Assembly (NCBI RefSeq): GCF_000372725.1
Contig: NW_005199926.1
Coordinates: forward strand, 608,778 to 672,777
Reading direction: 5' to 3'
DNA: 64,000 nt
Origin: Emiliania huxleyi CCMP1516
Lineage: Eukaryota; Haptophyta; Isochrysidales; Noelaerhabdaceae
Positions within the stretch are counted from its first letter, which is position 1. Each line of letters starts with the position of its first letter. This document shows positions 37,476 to 48,586 of this stretch, in pieces. Under the pieces are notes generated by a model that saw nothing but the letters and a program-made list of their open reading frames with translations, did not search any database and was not told where the DNA came from. The position numbers were made by a program, and so were the translations under genes.

Positions 37476-38864
37476 ATGGACCCGCTCGAGCGACACACGC
37501 TTACCGTCTATTTGCCGGGAAAGGAGAGCGTGCACTCCCTACGTTGCGACGCGTCCTTGACCGTCGGACGCCGGCCGTCGAGCGGCATCGTGCTCGAGGA
37601 CGCGCGGGTGTCGGCCGATCACTTGCGCTTCACGGCAAACCACGAGCTGTACATTACCGACTCGTCGTCCAACGGCACCTTCCACAACGGGAAGCGGCTT
37701 CCGAAGGGCGAGCCGCGAGCGCTGCAACCGGGGGATCTCATCTCCCTCATTATGCCCGTTAAGCGTCCCCCGCCGGAGCTGAGCGAGGAGAAGCGGGCAG
37801 CGCTCGTGTGCGCCTTTCGCTACACGGCGGCGGTGGCGGAGGAGGACGGACCGGTGCCTGTGCCGATCCTCCCCACGGCGGCGCCAGCGCCGAGCGACGC
37901 GGCTCCCCCGTCGGCAGCAGCAGTGACGGCTCCGATGGTGCCCGCTGTTGCACCACCAGCGCCTGCTGCGTCGCCTGCTCTAGCGCCGCCGGTGCAGGCG
38001 CCAGCGCCGGCCGCGCCGCCTGCTGCTGCGGCGGCGATGCAGGCGCCGCCGGCCGCGTCGCCTGCTGCGGCGGCGGCGGTGCCGGTGCCGGCGCCAGAGG
38101 CGCGCACTCCGGCGGCGGCGGGGCCGAAACCCGCCGAGGCAGCGAGTGAGTGGAGGCCGAAGAAGAGAGACGAGCCGAAGAGGAAAGAGTCGGCGCTCGT
38201 CTCGGCCGGGCGGCTCGCAGGCGGCAAGGAGGCTGGCGGCAGGGCGAAGGGCGCGGCGGCCCCGCGCGAGCCGGTGCGCAAAGATGCGCCGCCGCCGCCG
38301 GCAGGCGCCGCCACCTCCTCGCGCGGAGCTGCGGCCCAGGCGGCGGCCAAGGCAGGAGCCGCGGAGGGACAGAGCGCAGCCTCCCTCCCAGCGAGACGGC
38401 CGCCGCTCCCGCCGAGCCGGCCGCCAAACCACGGCAGCGCCGCAGACGACGTCGCAGCCGAAAAACCAGACGCCGACGACGAGTTTGGCTTCGACGAGGA
38501 GGAGGTGGCCGGATCGATGAGGCGCGTCCGGCCCGGCCGGCCCCCCGCGGCCCGCCCCGCGGCCCGCCCCGCGGCGAGCGCGAGTGGCGGCGGCGCGGCC
38601 GCGGGGCGAGGCGGCGGAGGGCAGCCAGCGGCCGCTTCACCGCCTCGACGACGTGGAGGCGCGGTGGCGAGAAAGAAGTTCCCGCAGAAGCGAGGCAGGG
38701 CGAGTGACGTCGAGCCCCCCGCCGCTTCGGTCGCCAGCGACGGTACGACGACAGACCTTCCGCAGCGCTGGCCTCAGGGCCCCGCGAAGCAGGTACGGCG
38801 CGGCTCAAGCGGCGCGTGCACCTCCACCACCCTCGCGGACGTGTTCAGCTTCATGCGGGGGTAA
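37476..38864 (+). CDS. FHA-domain protein with long basic Ala/Pro-rich tail
   Basis: 462 residues from the ATG at 37476. The forkhead-associated domain occupies about residues 8-100: SLTVGRRPSSGIVLEDARVS, DHLRF, ITDSSSNGTFHNGKRL, LQPGDLISLI. The GR, S-x-x-H (here SADH) and NGT elements that bind phosphothreonine are present. The remaining about 350 residues are low complexity (PA repeats; KKRDEPKRKES; RPAARPAA; RRRGGAVARKKFPQKRGR), with several basic clusters that could act as nuclear signals, ending DVFSFMRG. Likely a nuclear phospho-peptide reader; partners unknown. Single exon. Confidence 0.8.
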   Translation: MDPLERHTLTVYLPGKESVHSLRCDASLTVGRRPSSGIVLEDARVSADHLRFTANHELYITDSSSNGTFHNGKRLPKGEPRALQPGDLISLIMPVKRPPPELSEEKRAALVCAFRYTAAVAEEDGPVPVPILPTAAPAPSDAAPPSAAAVTAPMVPAVAPPAPAASPALAPPVQAPAPAAPPAAAAAMQAPPAASPAAAAAVPVPAPEARTPAAAGPKPAEAASEWRPKKRDEPKRKESALVSAGRLAGGKEAGGRAKGAAAPREPVRKDAPPPPAGAATSSRGAAAQAAAKAGAAEGQSAASLPARRPPLPPSRPPNHGSAADDVAAEKPDADDEFGFDEEEVAGSMRRVRPGRPPAARPAARPAASASGGGAAAGRGGGGQPAAASPPRRRGGAVARKKFPQKRGRASDVEPPAASVASDGTTTDLPQRWPQGPAKQVRRGSSGACTSTTLADVFSFMRG

Positions 38865-39666
38865 AACGCTCGTCGATACTTACAGTAAGCATGTGGCTAC
38901 GAGAGCTTGGCCTCGAGAGCGAGGCTACGACGGGGTGTTTATGCCGAGAGATCCCTCCGGCACCCCGCGCCATGTCGAGATCGCGTTCGCGAGTCTTCCT
39001 TGTCCGTTTTGTCGAGAGAGAGTCTGAGCTACTGAGAGAAGAGTGTGTACTCTGAGGACGTACGGCGCTTTAGCTTTTATTCGTTAGAATTTACACAACC
39101 CCGATGAGCGACAGCGAGCTCATGAGGCATGGCGGCGCCCACAACATGCCCACAGTCCACACAGGTGCATTCGCTCTCACCTGGCAACCATGTCTGCACG
39201 TCTCGCGCGCGCGCGTGAACAGGGCGACCGGTGGCCCCAGGTCGACGTCCAGGTCGCAGAGGTGCACACCCACACGCCACAGGGACAGGCACAGCCACAC
39301 TGCGACACTGCACACATATACGTAAAGCCGTACGCGAGCTACTAGCTGCCAGCTACTTCGCGCGAGCTTTCACCTCTTTTTTCCAACACAGGGAGGGCGA
39401 GGCGCAAAAAACAAAGAAAACAAACACGCCCAGAGAGGGATGGAAGGACGGCACGCCGCCACCACACAGGGATTTTAAGGAGACGTGCCTCTCGTCTTCT
39501 CCGTCACCACCAGTCTAACCCGGCCCGACGCGGCGAAGGGCGGCGCCGTGGCGAAATCCGGGAGCCCCTTCGCGACGCAGCCCCTTCGCGACGCAGGGAA
39601 CGAGCCAGAGCAGCAAATCGGGACAATGTCGGTAGGGCTCGGCCAGGCCAACGACCCGGCCACCCA
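38865..39666. other. Convergent intergenic region with repeats
   Basis: Holds an inverted copy (39171-39225) of the CGCGCGCGAGACGTGCAGAC repeat also found at 44585 and 44823, and one copy (39425-39482) of the CCACCACACAGGGATTTT repeat. No gene seen. Confidence 0.6.
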
Positions 39667-42600
39667 TCACGCCGCACAAGTGCAGTGCGAACTACGCGAG
39701 AGAGGGAACTCGAGAGGCCGCAAAGAGGCGCCCTCACTCACAACAGCACCACCTCCTCGCAAGGCGTCTCGCGCATCTCGGCGCCGCGCCGCGCGGCTGG
39801 CACCCCCGGCTGCTTTGCCCTCGAGCCAGCGCCTGGGTGGTGACGGTCGTCTCTGCTTAGGCATGCAGACGCCTCGGAAGCGCCATCGTCCTCCTCGTCG
39901 GCGGCTCTCGGCGGCTGCCGTTCGAACACCTAACGCGTCGGTCTCTCGGCTTAGCCTGTTTGCGCGCCGTCCGCCGCACCTGACGCGCACTCGTGTGGAG
40001 CACACACCTCGGTGCGAGCTACCTCCACGAGATACGCCCGGCCCTCGCGCCTCACGCTCGCGACGCGCCTGCTCGCGGGAGGGGGAGGGGGAGGGGGAGG
40101 GGGGGGGGGCGGCTCGTCGGGGTCTCGTCCGGCCGCTCATATGCCTCTTTCGGGGGGGCGGCCCGCGCCCGATCGCGCCGGACGGCCACGCGGCGCGCCC
40201 ACCCGTGCTCGCGTGCCGCACGTAGCACCCCTCCGGCAGCACAACATTCTTCGGGCGGAGCAGCAGCATGTTGGCGGAGAGGTCGTCGTCGCTAACCGCG
40301 GCGCCGCTCTTGACGAGGCAGAGCTTGTAACGGCCGGTGGCCGCGTCGAAGTCGACCACCGCGCAGGAGCGGCCGTTGAGGGACGAGTCGGAGCGGATTC
40401 CCTGCACCTGCGCCACCACCGCCTGCACCACGCGCCCGGGCTTGATCATGATTCGCGATGGCCCGCCCGCGACGAACCCGAGCAGCTGCACCTCGTAACG
40501 ATGCGACTTTGGCTGGTAGCCCGCGATGGTGCCGCACCGGCCGTTGAGACGCGGCTGCGACGCGATTGCGTGGAGCCTCACTCGCGTGCCTGTAGGCAGC
40601 GTGCCTGCCGGCGGAATGCTGCCAGACATCGCTGCCTCCCCCGCTTCCGCGCTCCCGTAGCACCTGCTGTCCGGCTGCCGCGCTGCCCGCCCTTGCCCGT
40701 CTTTACCTTTGTCGTCCTCGCCCGCGGGGAGGCGAGAGTGGCCGAGCTGGACGGGCATGATGCGACGCGCAGAGAACCCATCGTCGTCCTCCTCGTCCTC
40801 CTCGTCCTCAAACTCGTCGCCGTCCAGCCGCGCCGGAGCCGCAAACGCGGCGCGGCCCCACTTTCGCCGGAGACCCAGCGCAATGCAGGAGAGGGCCACG
40901 GCAGACGCGACCACAATGGAGGAGACGCCGCCAGGGATCTCGCCCAGCACGACGGTCAGCAGCTGCGGCGGCGGCGCCGCCGGTGGGTAGGGCGGAAGCT
41001 CCGGAGAGGGGGGAGGCAACAGCGGCGGCGTCCACGGCGGCGGCGGAGGCGGCGGAGGCGAAGGCGACGAAGGTGGCGGCACGGGAGGGCCCGAGGGCGG
41101 CGGTGAGGGCGGCGGCGAAGGGAAAGGCGGCGCGCAGAGCTTCGGGCGCGGTGGCTCGGCGGCGGCAGCGGCGCTCATGGCCGTGCTGAGCTCCTCCAGG
41201 CCGGCGGTGGCGGCGAGTGTATCGACAGGGTACTCCGCGCTAGGGACTTGCAAAGAGACGCGGTGGGAGGTAAAGTCGTGGGGGTCGAGCTGCGCGACGG
41301 CGTTGGCCAGGCGGACGTTGCACGCCTCGGGCCCGCCTTCCAGCCAGCCGCACGGGCGAACGTCGTCCTGCTCCGTGACGACTCGCCTGCCGTCCCCCGG
41401 GGGCGATGGTCTCGTGGATGGCGGAGAGCGTGTGGAGGGCGGTGGAGCCGAGGTTAGGCGCGGTGTGGACGGCGCCTGCCAGGCGGCGAGTCGACGGGCT
41501 CTTGCGCGGCTGTGTGCTTGCTGCCGCCGCGCACGTGGATGTCGGAGAGGTAGAAGACGATGGCGCGGTCCTCCTCGTGGTTGACGTCCTGTGCCGCAGC
41601 GGTTCGGGGGGCGCCGGAACGAGGAGTGAGAAAGTAGTTGGAGGGTGGGGTGGTGCGGTGTGGGAGTGAGCCGAGAGCAGGGCGGTGCAGCGGCGGCCCC
41701 GCAAACCTTGCGCACAATCGACCAGACAAAGTGCATGTTTTGGTGCCAGTTGGTGCACCGCTTGCCGTCCCACGGCCCGTGGTTCGACTGGGCCCTGTTC
41801 ATCGGAAAGGCGTTGTGGAACGAGCAGTCGTTGTTGGAGCCAAAGTCGCCGTACGCGCGGAAGACTTGCGCGTAGCCGTACGCGCGCATGGTGTCGGCGG
41901 TCGTCGTGACAGAGATCGGGGGCGGCGCCAGCGGGTTGGCGCGCTGCTTGGCAAAGATGTCAAAGGTCGAGCTCGTGCCCCGCGCGTAGACGTGCACGAC
42001 ATTGTTGTACAGCTGGCGCGCCGCCTTCGTTCGGTTCATCGTCGCCTGTGGGAGAGAGCCAGAGGGGAGGCGGCGTTACCGCGACTAACAGTGGAAGAGG
42101 GTCAACCCGAGAGGTCTGGTTTTGCTGGTGATTGTACCAGAGGGAGAGCAGACAGCTGAGCCGCCTATCTACGCGCGCCATCGTCGCCTGTGGCCGGCCG
42201 GCAAGCCGCTGCATCGCCTCGCCCCACGTGGAGAACTTGGAGTCGTGCGGCAGCAGGAAGCCGTCCCCGCCCACCACAGCGGACCCCTGGAGGCCGTAGG
42301 GGTACATGACCGGGTCGGCCTTCATGCAGCACGGCGGGTACGCGCCCGTGACCACGTTGTGAAAGCCCGTCGTCGCGCCCAGCCCCCCGGCTCTTGCGTC
42401 AAACTTGGGCAGCCACTCGAGCAGGTCCATCTCGCCGCCGCTCGGCCAGCCAAAGTCCCCCTCTCCATGCGAGAAGGCCCACAAGGCGCCCCACATCTGG
42501 TCGGTGAGCGCGTCGATGTCGCCGCTAAAGGCGGAGCCGTCGAGCAAAAAGTAGAATTCGATCTCGAGCGGCGCGTCGTCCGTGCCATCGCGAGGCGGGT

Positions 42601-44275
42601 TAAACCAGTGCCAGGCCGAATCTGCCCCTGAGAGGGTCGCGCCGGCGTCGCCACGCTCGCTCGAGATGCGCATCCAATCGCCCTGCACCTGGAAGGAGGA
42701 GGCGGAGCTGTCGAAGCTGATGTGCTCCGACGCGGAGCGGCAGCCCTGGCACGAGTCCCACGCCCGCCAGTCGAGGTAGCTAGGCCACTCACTCGTGCCC
42801 GCAAAGCGCACTCCTTGGGCCAGCTGCGCGTTCCACGGGCGGGAGCGCTGCGGCAGCTGGCCGAAGGCGCCGCCGCCCAGCGCGTGGAGGTCGATCCGCG
42901 GCTGCGGCGACGGGGCGGGGTCCCAGGCAAATGCCGCGAGACGGTGCGAGGTTGGCCTCCACTCGGCACCCGACGCCGCGGAGTGGAAGCCGGCCGCGCC
43001 CCACCGCACGTGCGCGCTCCAATCCGGCGGCGAGTTGAGCGACGCGGGCGGCGCGCGCCGCGTCACGTAGGTGTTGAAGAAGCAGCCGAGAGGCGCGCCC
43101 TCGTACCCACCGGAGCACGCCGCGGCGAGCTCGGCCGCCGCCGTCGCCGGAGAGGTCGGCTCGACGCTTCCGACCTCGGTCAGCAGAGTCGGCAGTGCGG
43201 CCACCTCGGGCAGGCCAGCGGCGAGCAGCTGCGCGTGCAGGCTGTCGGGGCCGCCCGGCCGCTGCAGCAAGCGGCGCAGGTCTGGGCCGGGCAGGTAGGC
43301 CTGCAGCCCCAGCAGGAGCCGGCCTGCCAGCTGTGGGAAGCGGGCGAGGAGCCGCGGGTAGAACTCGCACGCCGCAGAGCCACGCAGGGTGGGGCAGCGC
43401 TCCGAGAGGTACGTGTCCAGGCTGACGGGCACCGTGATGGGGGGGAGTCGCTCTGGCGGCCAGCCGACGGCCGCCTCGGCCTCGAGGAGGTGGGCGAGCG
43501 CCTGTGCGGGCGGCGGCAGAGGTGCGGTCAGAGGACACGCGAGTGTGGGCCGGAGAAGGCGGCTGTATATGGTGAGGGCGGCACTGTGGCAGAGGTGCGG
43601 TCGGAGAGGGGAGTGTCGAGAGGAGGGGCCGCCAGGAGCGCGGGGGCAGGCGATGGCCGGCGCGGAGGTGGCAGGGCGTGCGCTACGGCGGACTCGGGAC
43701 ACCTGTTCGAGGTCTCGCTGCCGCTCCTGCACCGAGGCGACAGTGGGCTGCACCTCTCCAAACTTCTCGTACTCGGTGCCGACCACCCACGCAGCGATCG
43801 CGCAGGCGTGCGGCCGCGCCTCGCTCACGGAGGCGGAGATGGCGGCGGCGGCGTCCAACGCCTGGCACGGCTGCGCCTCTGCATGCGACAGGCAGTGAAC
43901 CAGCCAGTTGTCGATCGGCAGGGCCACCGCCACGTCTGCCGCGACTGCGGCCTCGAGGAAGGGCTCATGATTGCGACCGGAGCCCGCACGCCAGGAGTAG
44001 AGACGAACGGCGTTGGCTCCCAGCCGGCCCATTTCGGCGAGGTCTGCGCGGCCTGCTCCCCACATCGGAGCAAAATCCTCTGTGAAGAAGTCGGAGGACG
44101 CGTAGACGCCGGCGGGATGGAGGCCGCCGGCCAGGGAGTCGGTCGGCGCGGGGTCGTAGGTGAAGCCACGAAGTGATGCGTGCCTTGTGCTCAGCATCTG
44201 ATGTCGACGGTCTTGCTCACCCGTCGGCGTTCCTGTCCCATTTGTGTTTTTTGCGTGAACGGCGTCATAACTCAT
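39667..44275 (-). CDS. GH72/GH17-like plus GH16-like glucan-active membrane protein with tandem SH3-like tail
   Basis: Exons 44275-43703, 43501-42188, 42045-41707, then 41588 to about 41530 and a last long exon from about 41390. First module (about 1-480): a TIM-barrel glycosidase style like beta-glucanosyltransferases (ASLRGFTYDPAP, SSDFFTEDFAPMWG, RLGANAVRLYSW, WVVGTEYEKFG, LLTEVGS). Second (about 500-750): a concanavalin-like fold with SGGEMDLLEW, matching the GH16 catalytic E-x-D-x-x-E, flanked by FWxF-like ALWAFSHGEGDFGW and TTGFHNV. Then a Pro-rich stalk, a transmembrane helix (GVSSIVVASAVALSCIALGL), an acidic stretch (DGDEFEDEEDEEDDDG) and two beta modules with LNGRCGTIAGYQPKSHRYEV and LNGRSCAVVDFDAATGRYKL. 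Probably remodels beta-1,3-glucan at the cell surface or in the Golgi (inference). The intron at 42187-42046 is GC-AG with GCGACGAT at both ends. The C-terminus beyond about 40220 is uncertain and may be spliced away; a signal-peptide exon is missing. Confidence 0.75.
42046..42187 (-). other. GC-AG intron with 8-9 bp terminal duplication
   Basis: Begins GCGACGATGG; the next exon begins GCGACGATGA. Shortly inside is CGTAGATAGGCGGC, reminiscent of the CCGTAGATGCGG start of ABC1 kinase intron 2. 142 bp. Confidence 0.75.
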
Positions 44276-46679
44276 AAGGTTTTAAGTTGCCTTCCGTGTG
44301 TGTGTGTGTGTGTGTGACTCACTCACTCACTCACTGCTGGCCTTCCCTGGGACCCCGTGTTGCATGTCTGACTGTCACTGTGCGATTTCGGGGTTGTGCG
44401 TTTATGTGAACGGCGTCACTCTGATCCATCTTCTCGAGGCAATTTTCAAGCACTTTTTTCTTGAGGTGTTGTGTTGGGAGCTTGGGACAGGTTTAGCAAT
44501 ACCAAACAACTCTAAACATCATTTGGGGCCTGCAGCCCCTGGAGACTGAAGTTTATGGGCCCCTGGAGACTGTTGCCCTGTTCACGGGTTCACGCGCGCG
44601 CGAGACGTGCAGAGTGACAGGGTTGCCAGGTGTTTTGTCGACTCGGCGGAGTCGTTCCCTCCTTCAAAACGTATTTCGACCGCCCGGAAAAGTCTCCCGC
44701 TCGCGCCCTCCCCAAATCGCCCCTGGAAACTGATCTCTATGGTTGTTTAAGTACGTTTTTGGGGGGGGGGGGGGGGGCAGATTTGGGCGGTCGACTTCAA
44801 TTTTGGGGGTTTTGGACGACGGCCCTGTTCACGCGCGCGCGAGACGTGCAGACAGGGTTGCCAGGTGAGAGCGAATGGCGTTGTTTTGTCGGTACCAGTC
44901 GAAGGTGGAGCGGAGGCGAGGCCGCAGCCGAAGAAGAGACATCAGAAGCGGCTATAGCGGCCGTCACATGAGCATGACAGCTGGCGGCCGCTTTGGTAGG
45001 GGGTGGACAGCGCCCCAAAATCCACCACTCTGGGATTTCGCGCAATCGCTTGACTCTGAAAAGCTCGCCTATCCCTGCGGTGAGCGCTGTGGTCGCCGCA
45101 GACTGGCTCCGACTTGACGGGCGCATGGAGACGTGTTGCCTGTGCCATGCGCCCGTCGAGTCAAAATCGACATGCGAGGCGACTTTGTCCCGCCAGAGGG
45201 ATAGGCGGCGTTTTGGGCGACAAGAGCGCTGCGACCGCGAAGTGGCGGTGGACATGCTCCCATGTTGCCGACGCGGCGCCGGAGTGGCCGGCACTCATGC
45301 CGGCACTGCTCGCCGCGACCACGACGGCTACTCTGATACTCCGCTCTCCGGGCCGACCCGTCCTACCCGACGGCGGCACTCCTCCCACGTCTCGCTCACG
45401 CTGAGAAAAATTCTAAAACGGCGTGCAGCAGAGTCACCGACGAGTCGGTCCGCGTGCCTCCTCGTGTCCCGTACCGTTCTCACACATCCATAAACTCACT
45501 TTGGCCTCACTGAAGCAAGCCCTCAATCCTGAATCCTCAGAGTTAAGATTAGGACGCTGTCCACCCCCTAGCTTTGGGGAAGAAAAGAATTTTACGAAAA
45601 CTCCCTCGCACAGCACTAGGCACGGGACTGACGCGCATTGGCACTAAGAAAAGAATTCGGGCAGACTAGGTCCGGCCCTCTGGGTGGCACGGGTTGGGAC
45701 ATTTGGCGATTCCGCGGCTTACTGGGCCCCTGAGCCGCTCCCCGTGTGCGGATTCTTGTGGCCCAGGCATGGTGCTGATAGTAAACGGTTCAGAACCGGC
45801 CAAACACAGGCTACAGCCCCACACACGCGCCCGCCATAGCTCCTGGAGAGCATGCGCGAGTGACGCGCTACAAGCCGCGAGAGTGGCATCAGAGGCAGGA
45901 ACGACGTGCTCTTGCTGCACCTCGCAGCTGCACCGAGTGTGCTCGCAGTGTATGCTACGGCCGCCGCCTACGGCATTGCTCTCGTGCAGCTAGGCGACGC
46001 AGGTCCATCAGCAGGGCTCATCTAATGCGAGCGCGCATTGTGCGTAGCCGCGGGCAGGTGGCAGTGCACAGCCGCACACCGGCTCTGGCGGCTCGTATGC
46101 CCCCGGCAGTGCTGCTAGTCATTAACTTGCGTAATGGGGCCGCAGCAGACTGCTGCTGTGGCAGCAGCAGCAGCCTGCTGCTGCCTGATTCAGTCAAGCC
46201 AGCGGCGCAGCGAGGCGTGCAGAATTCGCGTGGTTTTGTCCCTCCTGAGGCTGAGCGCATTCGAGCCCATCGACCGGAGTTGGATGGTACCACGCGTCTC
46301 ACTGAGACGCGGGGTACTGGCCATGGCCGGACTACGGAGCGTGAGGTGGCGAGCGGAGGCAGCGACAAAACAACGAGAATAACGCACGGTCAGCCTGGCG
46401 AGGTACTTCCAGCCTGCTGTGGGCTGGAGCTGTGGGAACAGCTGACGCAGTCTCGCCGAGGCTCTCGGGTTGACTCGGCCAGACAAAAACCCCGACAGGC
46501 GTGGGAGTACCTCGCCAGCCCTCAGCGGAGCTGGGAATAGGACCGCCGCAAGCGGCGTGGCGTGGAGCGGTTGAGCATCCCTCCGGGGGGCCCTCTGCGC
46601 GCTGGGAGCCCGAACCCTGGGAACGAGTTTGTGCGAACCAGAAGCCGTTCTGCGCTCCGGCCGATTACTTCGCCTGTCG
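44276..46679. other. Repeat-rich intergenic region, no gene recognised
   Basis: Contains (TG)n at 44297-44315, two direct copies of a CGCGCGCGAGACGTGCAG repeat (about 44585-44640, 44820-44875), a GGTGGACAGCGCCCCAAAATCC block at about 45000 whose parts recur inverted near 45560, a CACGGGACTG.CGCGCA.TGGC repeat at 45619-45646, and a CAGCAG/CTGCTG hairpin at 46145-46195. ORFs here lack recognisable domains. Confidence 0.65.
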
Positions 46680-47327
46680 ATGGTTCAGTCCCTCAATCTC
46701 GCCGCGGTGCGCACCACCGCCCGGGTCATCCTCCGCGAGCCGGCTCTCGCGCTGCCGCACCAGCGGGTCCGCGACATCAGCGAGCTTGACTTTGCGGAGC
46801 TGCGCGAGGCGGGCTGCCACGGCGTCATCTTCGACAAGGACAACACGCTGACTGCGCCCTACTCCGACGAGGTGCACCCGCGCCTGGCGGGCTCGCTGCG
46901 GAGGTGCGTCGAGACCTTCGGCGCCGAGCGCGTGGCGGTGCTGAGCAACTCTGCTGGGACGCCAGACGACCCCGGCGGTGTCGCTGCGGACGCGCTGGAG
47001 GCGGCGCTTGGCGTGCACGTGCTGCGACGGCGGCACAAGAAGCCGCGCGGGATCGAGAGCGTGCAGCGTCACTTCCAGTGTGACGGCACGGCGCTGCTCA
47101 TGGTGGGCGACCGCTACCTGACCGACGTCGTCTTTGGAAACATGCACGGCATGCTGACGGTGCACACGCAGCAGCTCACGACGGAAGGCGACAACCGCGT
47201 CGCCCAGGCAATGCGCCGGGCCGAAGACTGGCTCGTGGCGCGATACGTGCGTCGCGGAGTGCGCGCTCCACCGCACCCGCTCGCCCTGAACTCGTGGGGG
47301 CCAGGCGGGGCGCGCGGACGCAGCTGA
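46680..47327 (+). CDS. GEP4/YqeG-type HAD phosphatase (phosphatidylglycerophosphatase)
   Basis: 215 residues from the ATG at 46680. VRDISELDFAELREAGCHGV leads into FDKDNTLTAPY, the HAD motif I in its GEP4-specific DKDNTL form with nucleophile Asp. VAVLSNSAGTPDDPGG is motif II (Ser/Asn), RRHKKPRG carries the motif III Lys, and LLMVGDRYLTDVVFGNMHGM is motif IV with GDRxxTDV. The family dephosphorylates phosphatidylglycerophosphate to PG, in mitochondria for cardiolipin or in plastids for thylakoid PG. The N-terminal MVQSLNLAAVRTTARVILRE is amphipathic and Arg-containing, which suits organelle targeting. Length is typical. Single exon. Confidence 0.9.
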   Translation: MVQSLNLAAVRTTARVILREPALALPHQRVRDISELDFAELREAGCHGVIFDKDNTLTAPYSDEVHPRLAGSLRRCVETFGAERVAVLSNSAGTPDDPGGVAADALEAALGVHVLRRRHKKPRGIESVQRHFQCDGTALLMVGDRYLTDVVFGNMHGMLTVHTQQLTTEGDNRVAQAMRRAEDWLVARYVRRGVRAPPHPLALNSWGPGGARGRS

Positions 47328-47339
47328 CGAGGAATGGTA

Positions 47340-47470
47340 CCCGGGGAGGAGGAATGGCAGCCGGGTACTCTCATTTCCTTTTTAGCCCCCGCTACCCAGT
47401 TGCACTGCGATGTAGCGGGGGCCACGACTACGTTTACGGAAACATATTCCTGTGAGCTGTGAATTGGACG
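47340..47470 (+). repeat. Dispersed repeat (inverted partner at 55270-55430)
   Basis: Contains CCCCGCTACCCAGTTGCACT, GTAGCGGGGGCCACGACTAC and GTTTACGGAAACAT. The partner carries the same blocks on the other strand. CCCGCTAC...GTAGCGGG forms an internal stem of about 8 bp. Confidence 0.75.
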
Positions 47471-47694
47471 ACCCCGGCTAGTCGCCGACCACACGCACAG
47501 CCACACCCACAAAGAACGACCCTGCACAAAGATCGCATTGATCGCAAGGGCGGGGACCTGTTCCTTTTTACCCATCTCACAGTTAGGTTAGGTAGAAAGG
47601 TGAAGAACAGCCAGGCTCGGATTGGACACCAACGCGGTATGGGTGGACGCTGGACAGATGATGACGGCACGCACGAGAGCGCTCAGCGACACAC

Positions 47695-48586
47695 TAGAGC
47701 TGTTTAACGTTGGGAGCTGAACAGTGTTGCTAGTGTTAACAGTAACAACAGAACAACAGTGAAGCTCCCCAACAACAGTGGCTAACGTTAGGCCGGCTGA
47801 ACAACAATAAGGAAGGCCTGCCAGTGACCCACGACGATCTCCGGCTTAGGGGACCCCTAGGGTTCTGAGGGCCGGATTTTTTTAAGACCTTTTAAGAAAC
47901 GAGGAGGTTTGGGGGCTTAACCTGCCATTTAAGAGATTGCAGGCACGGGGGATCCCTCTTTTAAGACCGTTTAAGAAAATCGGCCTCGCCGGCATGCGTC
48001 GCTGGGTTCCGCGCCGTTTTCTCCAATACTGCCGTTATTAGGCACAAACCCGCCTCTGAAGACACATCTGTAAGTCTGTTGCACTGGCAGGAGCCATACT
48101 CGCATAGGGGGCGCGTGCTAGCTGACTGTAGCCAGCTTCCCGGCCTCCGGCGTCTACCGGGAGCCTCCCAGACCATCGACCTCGGGAGCTCTCCCGCACC
48201 GTTTAAGCGTTTAAGACCGTTTAAGGAATCGGCGGCCCAGGCAGCCTTAAAATGGGCCATGGCCCGCTTTAAGCCGTTTAAGCCGCAGGCGCCCCAGGGC
48301 CCACCCTTTTAAGCCTAGGGGTCCCCTAAGATCTCCGGCGTCCAGTGAGGGTAATACGATGGTAATACCCGAAAATACCTGGGAAAACCCAGGTTTTTTC
48401 GGGTTTTACCCGGGTTTTCTGGCAGTTTCTGCTTGCTGGCTGCTGAACAACAGTAACAACAGTAACAAACAGTAACACTTGAACAACGTTAACAGCTTGG
48501 GCTGGGGTGAACACTTGAACAACGTTAAGGATTTCAGCCAACACTAGCGCAACTGTTAGGCCAAAAGTTAATGTTAAACAGCTCTA
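47695..48586. mobile_element. Non-autonomous TIR element (MITE-like), outer, with 8-bp target duplication
   Basis: Left end TAGAGCTGTTTAACGTT, right end the inverted match with one mismatch. The flanks 47687-47694 and 48587-48594 are both CGACACAC. The element is 892 bp as found, about 400 bp without the element nested in it. Short AACAACAGTAAC-type repeats fill it and it encodes nothing recognisable. An 8-bp target duplication is what hAT-type transposases make; assignment to that group is inference. Confidence 0.85.
47846..48329. mobile_element. Nested TIR element with 16-bp perfect termini and 10-bp target duplication
   Basis: Termini TTAGGGGACCCCTAGG (47846-47861) and CCTAGGGGTCCCCTAA (48314-48329) are exact inverted repeats. 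The flanks 47836-47845 and 48330-48339 are both GATCTCCGGC. 484 bp. The interior has many TTTAAGACCGTTTAAG-like motifs and no coding potential. It lies inside the 47695-48586 element, hence is younger. Confidence 0.9.

Noticed and set aside
45860..46540. 226-codon frame in the repeat region before the GEP4-like gene
   Set aside because: Arg/Ser/Cys-rich with CAG-repeat translation, no recognisable domain, and the region is rich in dispersed repeats.
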